From Ophiobolus disseminans (Eukaryota; Ascomycota; Dothideomycetes; Pleosporales; Phaeosphaeriaceae), in the NCBI GenBank assembly GCA_010093685.1, contig MU006224.1:1022476-1086475 (forward strand): a stretch of 64,000 nt of DNA. Direction: 5' to 3'. Below are positions 1-9,424 of this stretch, piece by piece; within the stretch, counting starts at the first letter, position 1; each line of letters starts with the position of its first letter. A program made the translations under genes and the position numbers. A model generated the notes under the pieces. The model was given only the letters and a program-made list of their open reading frames with translations. It did not search any database and had not been told where the DNA came from.

Positions 1-1479
1 CATGTGGAAAAAGTGGACCCCACTTCGCCTACATTAGCGTATCCAGTTGGGTAGATCTCTGGGTCACACTACTGTAGCCCCTCAAACCCTCATCTCTTCA
101 CCTCGCGCTATGCCATCTACATCATCTACGCGCCCCCTCCGCATACCTAATGTCACGTCTCATAGGTGATGTTTCTCTTCTTGCGACAAGCATGCAGAAA
201 CAGCCTGAATACTACCAAGCACGAAAGCTAGGGCAAATCCTTGCTCGGAAGGTCCTCGGAGCAATTTTCGACTCCTTCTCCCGATCTTCCGCACCGTCCT
301 CACCAAATCAGCACGTCTCTGGTTCAAGGCGATTGCATTCATTGGTTATGTTTCAAATGGCGTCCCCAACGGTACATTGATTCACCGATGACGCAGGTAA
401 CTATCTCTAGTTGACACTCTCTGACCATCGGTCCACAAGTCTACCAAGTATGGACGGGTTGCTCAATCGAAGGTGGAGATCCTCAGACCACTCTGAGAAG
501 CGGAACCCCACAGTATTTCCCAACTACGCGGTATCGGTTTTGGTGTCAGTCGCGCGACTTGCTGTGGCGTTGAGCCGCAATTTCCACGAGTCAAAGCTGG
601 ACAGCGGAACTCGCGATTTCGTCCCGTGATAGCGTGGTCCGCCCCTGATCTTTCTCCGGTCTGATATCTCACGATAGACCAGCTCAATGGCAAACTACTA
701 CTAGTTCGTCTTGCGTTTTGATGGAATTCATCTAAGCAGGCTAGCATCCGCGGAGCGTGTGCTGTACGATGGTACCACATGGTACAGCCACTGCGTTCAC
801 TTGGAAGAGCGCCCCTATGTACAATTACTAATGCAACCAGACGATCTTGTCAGGACTAATCTGCAAAACCACTCCAACACGTGCTTCACATCGCATATGC
901 ATGAGTAGCCGAATCTCGACAGGAAGGGAAGGTGAGAACTCGAGTATTTAGAGCCATACGAACAGCAAATCCCTCCTCCTCGGCGGGCGACTATACTTGT
1001 CGTGGTGACCGAGTACAGCAAGCTACCACCTGCACTGCATCCATGGCGCTTCATGGATTTTCTTGAATCGTTTTCTTGCAGCTGTTGGCATCCGCCATTC
1101 GGCCCGACTCGGTTCTCGACAAACGCATCCTTTTCCACAACAACAAATCGAGACATCAAAGCGACGCAACTCAGCTCCAAGACAAGCAGTCGACATCAGA
1201 TTATTTGATGCTGGCGTCAACAACAGGACATGTGTTGGAACGATTCACTGGCAAGGCAGCCAATGAAAAGCTGCGATCTAATCAGTTAATCTTGACAATC
1301 GTGCTGACACCTCAGGAAGCCGCGTCACTGCTGCCTGGAAAATCTCATCGTGAGAAATTGGACGCGTATCTCACATCAAAACTTGCGTAAACAAGACATG
1401 CTCTTCTATACTGGTCGCCATTGACTTCTTGCAAACTTCCTGTTGCCTGTTCGATCACAAAAGCAGTGGTAGTTGCACG
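1..1479. other. Intergenic, no supported gene
   Basis: Only short overlapping reading frames occur on both strands here. None has a recognisable motif, and most do not begin with a true ATG. The stretch from about 1080 to 1390 can be read on the plus strand for roughly 100 codons, but it starts at a TTG and shows no family likeness. The last few hundred bases are probably the promoter and 5' leader of the secreted-protein gene at 1480. Confidence 0.5.
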
Positions 1480-3105
1480 ATGTGGCGCATCCAGTTCAAC
1501 CATCTCATCCTGTTGTTTAATCTGGTCGCTACCGTTATCACTTCTTTTGAGCAACCGAAGATACCCAACGCAAATTACCTATTCAACGCTATTCACTCGT
1601 CAATGCGACAATGGGGTTCATCCCTCAACCACAACGGAATGTCCCAATTCTTAGCTCTTGTACCGGCTGGCACACAGCTCTACCACGGGACTTACAAACC
1701 AGACCTAATACAGGACATGGAATGGCTTGCATTTGAGCCCGAGCATGCGTCAGTCTTTGCCCATTCAAGACGGCCTGTTAATCCTCCACCAGATAGAGAA
1801 GACGAACTAGTCGACGATGAAGGATATGAGCTAGGTCAACCTCAGGCCCGACTGTGCCACGGTGGTGTTTCAACATCACATCCGTCTCATAACCAAGAGC
1901 AGCCTGTTGGGCCACAAGTTCCAGACCAAGATTCGGCCACTGGCTACCTCCACACATATGTACCCACACATGATCTCCACCTCCTCTACGTCGACGGACT
2001 CTCTGCAGGAAAGACATCCAATGGGACCCTTGATGCGCAAGATATGCTCCTTCTTAATATGTCATCCGGACACCCACATGGCCCCATGGGTGGGGAGTAT
2101 GAACGCGCAAAGTGCATGTGCGACCTGGCGTCTACACTCTGGGATGGTAAAATTGATGGTATTTTGCGCATGGAGGGTGGTTTCGAGATCATTCTGTGCG
2201 ACTTTGCGAAACATCTCGTAAGGGCCGATGTCATAGCCTTCACTGAACATAACGGACGCGAAAATCGAAGTGGTATGTTTGGTGGGTGGTCATACATGAA
2301 GGCTATAACGAAAAGATACGATGGCATTGGAGGTGAGAGGGTCCGCCTGGATTATGACGACTTTGTGAGCGTTTTCGCATACCCAGATCTTGAGGGCTTG
2401 TTCATAAACGATGTTCAGTCCGACTACATCATGCCCCGGTTGCAGAACGTGAGCGCCGCGGACCTTTCGCTTATCAGAGACGACATAACTAGCATGATAC
2501 TACGCAAGGACTGGGATAACAAGACGATGGGGTCCACGAATTGGCAGTCGGTAGCGGATATGGTCGTGATACGCTACAGCTCGCCACTACATTATCTTCA
2601 CACCAACAAGCAGATCCGAGCGGAGAAAGAGCCCTTGGAAGCATACTTGGCCAAACTCATGCTCCCTTTTGTAGATTACACCACACGGAATGCAGCGTTG
2701 GAATTGCATCGCTGCGTCGCCCAGTTCATACCACCCATCTCGCCTTCCGCGGTAATTGCGCACACCACTGTCCACGCGATCGCGAATCACATATGTCAAA
2801 CTCTTCTCACTGCCCTGTCTATTCTCTCAGCGCCCACACCTCACACACCGTCCACCACTATACATGTTTCTCATACGATCGAACTCATTGATGAGCTCGT
2901 CGAATATCTACAATGGACAACATGGAAGCAGTGTGGGACATGTCCAGAGGAGGAAATTTGTTACATCCCTATCTGGCCCGTGGGCAGTCACGAAGATCAC
3001 AAAAGTCCATGGTGTAGGAGCGAGAATGCAGCGCGCGGGAGATTTGGATACTGGGGTTTGGGATTACGTCTCCCGTTAGAGTACGGAGACGATGGAAACG
3101 AATGA
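1480..3105 (+). CDS. Secreted conserved fungal protein with HGT motif
   Basis: This intronless gene encodes about 541 residues. The ATG at 1480 is preferred because the frame upstream begins only with TTG, and because residues 1-22 form a good signal peptide with a hydrophobic core (LILLFNLVATVI). The mature N-terminus holds a block I recognise from a widespread fungal family of unknown function: NANYLFNAIHSSMRQWGSSL, then LYHGT at residues 67-71 and EWLAFEPEHASVFA at 81-94. The HGT followed by an A-x-x-FA element is reminiscent of the ADP-ribosyltransferase fold, but that is inference and I cannot place a catalytic glutamate. The C-terminus has paired cysteines (CGTCPEEEIC), which suits an extracellular protein. 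No function is assigned. The gene model is firm; the family role is unknown. Confidence 0.85.
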   Translation: MWRIQFNHLILLFNLVATVITSFEQPKIPNANYLFNAIHSSMRQWGSSLNHNGMSQFLALVPAGTQLYHGTYKPDLIQDMEWLAFEPEHASVFAHSRRPVNPPPDREDELVDDEGYELGQPQARLCHGGVSTSHPSHNQEQPVGPQVPDQDSATGYLHTYVPTHDLHLLYVDGLSAGKTSNGTLDAQDMLLLNMSSGHPHGPMGGEYERAKCMCDLASTLWDGKIDGILRMEGGFEIILCDFAKHLVRADVIAFTEHNGRENRSGMFGGWSYMKAITKRYDGIGGERVRLDYDDFVSVFAYPDLEGLFINDVQSDYIMPRLQNVSAADLSLIRDDITSMILRKDWDNKTMGSTNWQSVADMVVIRYSSPLHYLHTNKQIRAEKEPLEAYLAKLMLPFVDYTTRNAALELHRCVAQFIPPISPSAVIAHTTVHAIANHICQTLLTALSILSAPTPHTPSTTIHVSHTIELIDELVEYLQWTTWKQCGTCPEEEICYIPIWPVGSHEDHKSPWCRSENAARGRFGYWGLGLRLPLEYGDDGNE

Positions 3106-3570
3106 AATGACCAGGAAGCTGGTGAGCGTTTTGCGCTATGAATATGTCCTGTCTCTCAAGCGATGCCCTCGTCGATGTCACTAAGTTGATTACTAGCCAG
3201 GACGTCACTCGCCCTATCATCTAAGCACCTGCCTTATGTAGCAAAGCATCACTACCAGAAACACTTTCTACATATGGTATACTCCGTACACTTCGTTCAA
3301 ACCCTTCTCCAATTTCGGTGGACATTCAGCCTCGTACCAAGATACCTCTCCAGCCACACGCCCCCGGACTGCTCCCCGCCCATCGGCACAACGCCCAGCC
3401 TAGCTTAGCGGTACTGCTGTGCCTCACAAGCGCACACTCCCTCTGTCGCCCTGCATCATAATAGCATCACAATTATCTTCGTCGCTCTCACTGCGGCCCC
3501 CTCTTGGATCAGCGTTGTGGCACTTCGCCCGTCTCCAGGCTCAGCTGCATGACATGCCAGCCCGCACCGC

Positions 3571-3638
3571 TGGATTGCCGATCGCACTGTTGCCACAGTC
3601 GGCCGTCGCCGTGGCCGAACTACACGATCGGCAATCCA
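3571..3638. repeat. 14-bp perfect inverted repeat with nested stem
   Basis: Arms at 3571-3584 (TGGATTGCCGATCG) and 3625-3638 are perfect reverse complements separated by 40 bases. Inside the loop a second 6-bp stem pairs TCGGCC (near 3599) with GGCCGA (near 3613). The sequence could fold into a two-tier hairpin as DNA or RNA. No flanking target duplication or open reading frame ties it to a transposon. Confidence 0.8.
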
Positions 3639-4818
3639 AACTTCTGCATGTAGCGTTTTGGTATGGTTATGCGCTCCTACCGCCGCCTGTGAGAGACGAT
3701 CGCAGTGCCAGAACCACTAAGGCGGTGCGTGAGAACCTTTGGGCTGGGTAGCAGGTCAGAGATCGGCATCACACGTGAGCATATCGACGATGGTTTGCTG
3801 CTTTTGGCGACATGTGACGATGATGGGACGGATTAGTCGGCATGTCAAGCGGAGATGAGAGCATGTAGCGTTGGCATGTCTGCATGCGAAGCCAGGCACC
3901 TAGCGCTCGCCAGCACGAATGTGATCACGGAGAAGGCGATGCATACTCGCTGTGACTGACGTGATAGCCATATTCCCATTGTAGGAAGAACGACGGGCGG
4001 GTTTTTGCGAGGCTAAAATACATTCGGCTTGGGAATGCTCTCCGAGCTACTCCATTCGACGCAAGAGCTGCGAAATACACTCAGCACCCGCCAACGGTGA
4101 AACTTGCCCGTCAGCCCTACCCTCTTCTCACCCTTGCGATCCAATCACATTCCACCCCCCGCTTCGTCTTCCGATAGGTCCCAGCCCCCCCTTCAGCCTG
4201 AACTCACCTGCATCGGAGACTTTCCAGCTCACCCAACACCGACCTCCTCGCCCCGACCTAGCCCTGCAAGAAGCCAACACCTTACCAGTAGAGACAGCAC
4301 GCTCTCGGACAATCGGTCTGTGTATTAACAAGCAGCGTAAGCGAGCAGGCCTGAACCTTGGTCCGGTTTTCGTGCATGCGCCGGGCGTAAACGCGCAGGG
4401 GTTGGCGAGGCGAAGTCAGCCTCGCGATATTTGGGCAAGCGAAGCTGCAGGATTCACGCGCTGCAGGTGCGACGGTACGAGACAGGGACGAGGGGGGTTG
4501 CGCGGAACGGTGAAGCCACGCGATGGAATGTTCGTTTCATGAGCGTTCATCTAATTTGATTGCGGTTTTCGGCTGCAACGGGCGGGCTGAAGGCACGATG
4601 GATTCAGGCGCGGAGAAAAACGTTGAAGAAAGGGGGGCTTGGTGTATATGTGCTCCGAGCTTTCTCACTGTGCAAATATTGTCAAAAAGTTTGTGTTGAT
4701 GGGTTTGTGACATCGGACATTTTTGGCCCAGCAGAATATAGGTGGATCTGCCGAATACGTTGGAAGTAAACGTAAAGCCTAGTTGGCATTGCGAGACTAT
4801 GGTGTTGAAGAAGCCATT

Positions 4819-5209
4819 CTAGAAGCAGCACCTGGAGGGATTCGCAATATTTTCAACAGTCATTCGCTCCCTGACTGCTGGGATGTCTACGTCTTGCTGC
4901 CAACTAGAACTCCCCTCGTGATCTCCATTCAAGGAATTTGAGAACCCACGCTGCGTGACAATATCCCTGATAGACAGCTGTGATTTCCCTTCGATAGGTG
5001 TCTCCCAACCTTGGAAGAGAGCATCCTCTACATCATCTGACCACGTCAACCACGGTTTCAATGCTATGGTCGAAGGACGAGGGCCTGTCGTCGCTCTGGA
5101 GTTTCTCATCAAGCGGCAAGAGATCCGAGGAAAGTTCACGGTCATGACCAGATATGGAATCACTTAGATTTGCACCTGAGAGGCGGGCTGGGCTGTTGGA
5201 GGCGGTCAT
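4819..5209 (-). pseudogene. Possible frameshifted small gene
   Basis: Two overlapping minus-strand frames each look protein-like for part of their length. The first starts at ATG 5209 (MTASNSPARLSGANLSD) and runs to a stop at 5033. The second becomes plausible around 5080 (LTWSDDVEDALFQGWE) and continues to 4819. Reading from the first into the second needs a one-base shift near 5060-5090, and no intron of normal size joins them. It could be a decayed gene, a sequence error or chance. No family is recognised. Confidence 0.2.
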
Positions 5210-7171
5210 AGTGGCGAATAGTAGTCGCTGTGGATGTTGAGTAAGTGGCTTAGTGGTACGGTGCTTCTGAGAAGTGTGGTAGCTACGGTGACACTGCTCG
5301 GGCATCGAGGATCTGAAGCCTAAACCCACCTTACTTGCAGTGGCGAGTGCGATGAGGGATTATTCTGGACAATGAGGCATCAGAGGCCGACGCGTTAGAC
5401 GCCAGATAGAAGCTGTAGAGGTAACGAGAAGAATGGACAGAACGCGGAGGCGACTGAAAATGTAAACAACAAGCCGAGCACGCTTGGACATCGAGGTACC
5501 AACGCGCTAGAAGCTGCGAGACTTGCTTCACTTCGAGTTCGATAGCCAAACTAGAAGGTTCTAATGATAACCTGCACATCGAATCCGCTCTCCAACCTCA
5601 GCGTAGATCCAAAAGCGCCGGTTGACAGTGTCATCCTGACCTCAAACGTGAAAGAATAGACGGTGAAAGGATGTCTAGTTCAGGCGGCCGAGAGCAATTG
5701 GTTGAGTGCTTTGAAAACGACGGGAGTGATTTCAGCGACAGACCATGGATGGACTAAAGCCTCATTAACAGTTCGATAGAATGAAATCAGAGCAGTCTCT
5801 CGTATCGTTGAGGTCGGAGTTCAGTGTAATACGATGCACTTCAGATGAAAATGGGCTTTCACCTACAGATACTCGATCGTCTTGCCGTTTCCATAAAACT
5901 TTGGTAAGCTTCGACCGATTTGAAACTTGCTGTAACGATACGGCAGGTAAGTACAGGTTAAGCCCAATGTGCTTTTGTCAAGAATGAGATAGCGCTCTCA
6001 CACCCCTGATATTGTTGTGAGTCATTCCGAGAGTATGTAGGCCTTCGTCGAAACGGAACCTACCTGAACGACCCGATACACATCTAGAACAACGCAGAGA
6101 CGCATGAACCAGCGGCACAGTGGCTTGATGATGAACCAAACTTACCGCAGGTAAGCCATGGTCTGCTTGGAAGGCATCCAAAAGATAACGCAATGACCCA
6201 CGAAACCCGATTACTTTGCTCTAAGGGGGCCGTTCTCTTCTTGTAGAAGCTTCTCCGGAGGCATGTAAGTACATGCGAGGATACGTACTCGAATCTGAAT
6301 CTCATCTGCAGTTGCAAAACACGACAACGAACCCCATGTAACACTGTCTACACCCATCTCTTTCGCAACACATCCTCTCCGCCGTACTGGACATGAAACA
6401 AGCCTATACGGTGCGGCAGTGCTGTTGGCATGCTCCTGTCCCAAGAAGAACAATTAGTGGCAAACTCGCTGTGCATGCTTGCGCCTGCCCTCTTGAAAGA
6501 AAACCCCTGAAGGCGGGTGATGCATCAAGCGTATGATGAGCGAAGCGATACAAGAGGGTGGCAGTGAACGCGTGTTGCGGCGTCAGACGTGCAATGAGAG
6601 AAATCGTGGAATAGCGTCCGGCTACTAACAAGAGATATGACGCACAACCGAACGCGTGAGGAAGGCGCACCTGCCCAGGTATCGTGAGAGGCATGGCCGA
6701 CACTTCCCTATTCGGATCAAGCAGTGCTACCCAAAGCGCCCCACGACACTCACACACACGCGCAGCTGTTTGCGTCGCGTCATGCTCCAAGACGTTTATT
6801 GCACCCGTTAAATCCCACCGATCCACGTGTAAGAAACCACAAGGCAAGCTACATTCGCTACTCCAGCATCTGGAACTAGGCATCACAAAAACACTACTAC
6901 GGCACTCGGGCTTCGGATGCCCAAGTACACTCATTCCACCGCAGAGAGACGCGCACGATGTAGCTCTGCTGGGGCTGGGATGCCATCTTTGCCGAGCAAT
7001 TTTGTGTGGGTATTAGCTAGTTGGATACACTCACATCAATGGGCAAAAACTGACCATGTAAGTCAGAAAAGAAGGAGATACGTGTTTTCACCCTGCCCCA
7101 AGATTAGCATCACGAATTCTCAATCACCATGGTAGGAACTCAGCAGGAGTAACGCAGCATTGCATATTGCC

Positions 7172-8422
7172 TCAATAGCGTCTACTCTCAAGCTCAGCAA
7201 TCGCTCTGTCTAGTCTCTCTTCTTCCGCTCTCATCCTGTCGATTTCCTCCTTACGTTCCCTTTCTCTTGCAAGTGCAGCTCTCTGTGCTCTCAGCTGCTC
7301 GATGCGGTCCTCTTCCTCCCTGTAGGGTGTCGGTACTACGATTGCCGGGCCAACATCTGCGGGGAATCCGTGGGAAGCTGCCAGCTCCGAGCGTGGCATG
7401 GCAGGCGAGGCTCCCGATGTTGGCATCTCGTGTGCATAGGTGCTGGGCACGGCTGGAGGCTGGTGGTGTGCATACGTTGGAGGAGGGGACATGTTTCGAT
7501 TTGTGCCATCGAGCTCAGGTTTCATTGCGATTGCGGTGCTGTCCAGCTCAGGCTTCGTTGGATTGTGGGTGTCTTCATGAGCTAGTACCATCAGCCCAGA
7601 GTGTGGAGTAGCGTGGTTGTGTTCGTCTGTTTGGGTTGCTCTTCTTCTCCTTCGCCACAAAGCGAAGAACAAACCGGCAATCGATATGATTATTATTGGA
7701 ATAGCCACACCAATGCCCGCTTTCGCCCCATTCGATAAACCGCTACTCTGCTGCGCGACAGAGCCCGGGCTAGTCACGGAAGATGGTGTACTGGACGCAA
7801 CACTGGACGCCGAACTGGACGCAGCACTGGACACGACAAGTGTGCCTGATCGAGGTTGTGCGGTTGATTGCGTAACGAAGCCTGATGAGATAGCCGATGC
7901 AGGACGTACAGATGACTGGATTGCGTTCGGAACCAAGCTTGAGACCGGCGATGCTACAGAACTAGCAGCCGCGAGTGTTTGGGTAAATATGGGTATTGCG
8001 GCTGGCGTTCTAGACGGGGCCGCCGAGGAGACAGAAACAGGGGCGCCTGCAGCTGTTGCCATAGATACTTAGTCAAACAAGCATGGCAGATGGAAGATTG
8101 CAACAGATGTGATGGTTTAACTCACCAGCGCACTGACTGGCGGCGTAGGCGACCGCTTGAGCAGACTCTTCGGCGGAGCAAGCCTGATTTGCACAATCAC
8201 GTATACCGTAGGCCCAATTAGATTTGGTACAAAAGCAGCTGATATCGCCAGCAGCGCAACCAAATTGAGAAGATTGGGCAATGGCAGCCAGATTTTGGAT
8301 ACATAATTGCTATGGATGTTAGCGGAACCCTAATGCGAGTAGAGAAGTCTTACAGCGCAACTACCTATGCTCTGTGCAGCACAGACGCCGGCGAAGGCGG
8401 CGAAGAGGGCAGGCTTCATCAT
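7172..8422 (-). CDS. CFEM-domain single-pass membrane protein
   Basis: Three exons (8422-8354, 8309-8126, 8067-7172) encode about 382 residues. Both introns have GT-AG ends and keep the frame. Residues 1-17 are a signal peptide. Residues 22-83 carry the eight cysteines of a fungal CFEM domain (22, 26, 41, 48, 50, 62, 67, 83), including GDISCFC with the aspartate that binds haem iron in characterised CFEM proteins. A Ser/Ala/Thr-rich stalk follows, partly built from a repeated CTGGACGC-like unit. Then comes a transmembrane helix (IGVAIPIIIISIAGLFFALW) with an RRRRR stop-transfer and a cytoplasmic tail ending in a charged coiled coil (EEEDRIEQLRAQRAALARER). CFEM proteins take part in haem or iron uptake, surface sensing or adhesion. 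The intracellular coiled coil suggests sensing rather than a GPI-anchored wall role, but that is inference. Confidence 0.88.
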
Positions 8423-8745
8423 GTTTAAGAGGTAGAAGAAGCGACACATGAAGCAGCGATTGTGCCCGCACGAGGGGATGGTGCACGTATATTGATTCAA
8501 GGCAGGGTGGGCTGGATAGCAAGGCTGAGATTTCTCATCCAATGGACGATGCAGCCTTGCGCCTCTTGTCATGGCGTATTCTGGATGCGGACAGTGCATG
8601 CGGGCGGAAAAGGCACACATGCTGCGCTGATAGGCTCATATAGCCGGTGGGTGCGATTGTCGATGACTGCTTTGCGTGCTGGTATGTTCAAATCTCGAGC
8701 CGTGGACTATGTGTGTCTGGCGAATTGAAATGATGCGTCCTTCAC

Positions 8746-9171
8746 CTAGGATCCATTGAAGTCTGGATGCAACAAGGCTGGGTTATCTGGAGCGTTTATG
8801 ATCGTCCAGAAGGCGTAGATGATGCTGACGAACATGATAACTACCAGCGCCTGTCCGACCCATTCTGGCAGCGTCCTGCCCGTGATTTCCACTGCGCTGC
8901 TGGCTATCGAGGACTCGTCGGGCTCAGTGTAGGCCCGGAAGGCGCCGTAGTCTGGCGGGGCGCCGACGAGCAGCGGTGCCGTCGCTGAGCGCGTGGCATC
9001 GTCGTAGGAGGGAGGAGGGTAGTCTGGGAGGGGAGGGTCGTGGGGAGAGTAGCGGTGGTGGTGGTGGTGGTCTGCGGCGGGTGGTGGGGTAGGTGGTTCG
9101 ACCTGTGCGTGTCATTAGCTGTCGTCTCTTTTTGCGGTCAAGATAGTAGCTACCTGTGCGTGGTCGTGCAT
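8746..9171 (-). CDS. Small PPxY-motif membrane protein
   Basis: Two exons (9171-9154 and 9102-8746) joined by a 51-nt GT-AG intron encode 124 residues. Exon 1 gives only MHDHAQ. Next come a proline-rich segment, a five-histidine tract, and DYPPPSYDDATRS, which contains a PPxY ligand (PPSY) for WW domains such as those of Rsp5/NEDD4 ubiquitin ligases. Near the C-terminus is one transmembrane helix (ALVVIMFVSIIYAFWTII) followed by about 16 residues. Small PPxY membrane proteins serve as Rsp5 adaptors in yeast, so a similar role is a fair inference here. The gene is divergent from the DOP1 gene across only about 250 bases, so the two probably share a promoter region. The short first exon makes it easy to miss. 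Confidence 0.8.
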
Positions 9172-9424
9172 TGCGTTGAAGGCGGCGGGATCCTAATAAC
9201 TCTATCGATAGAGTTCACGGTAGTGTTAGAGCGTCGCGTCCCTGGCATGTGATGACGACGAGGGACGCGCTTGGGCCAGACCCTTGTTTAACCGAAGCAT
9301 TCGTGTCTCTAAGAAGTGTCAAACAACGCGCAGGCAGCAGACATCGGTACTCGAACTTGCTATCACCATGATGTCCGCTACTCTGCCATGATATATCGAC
9401 ATCTTATACATGACCAGACACAGC

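Larger units (their letters stand above)
3106..7171. other. Four-kilobase gene-poor region
   Basis: No convincing gene is seen apart from the doubtful frame pair at 4819-5209. Frames of up to 176 codons (minus strand, 6404-6934) have no recognisable motif and odd composition. Scattered GTAAG-like donors near 5947, 6149 and 6266 do not connect into a sensible protein. The stretch holds a strong hairpin at 3571-3638. Transcribed non-coding RNA or a fast-evolving multi-exon gene cannot be excluded by eye. Confidence 0.45.

Noticed and set aside
6404..6934. 176-codon minus-strand frame
   Set aside because: No motif, odd Cys/Leu-rich composition, and overlapping frames of similar length on the other strand.
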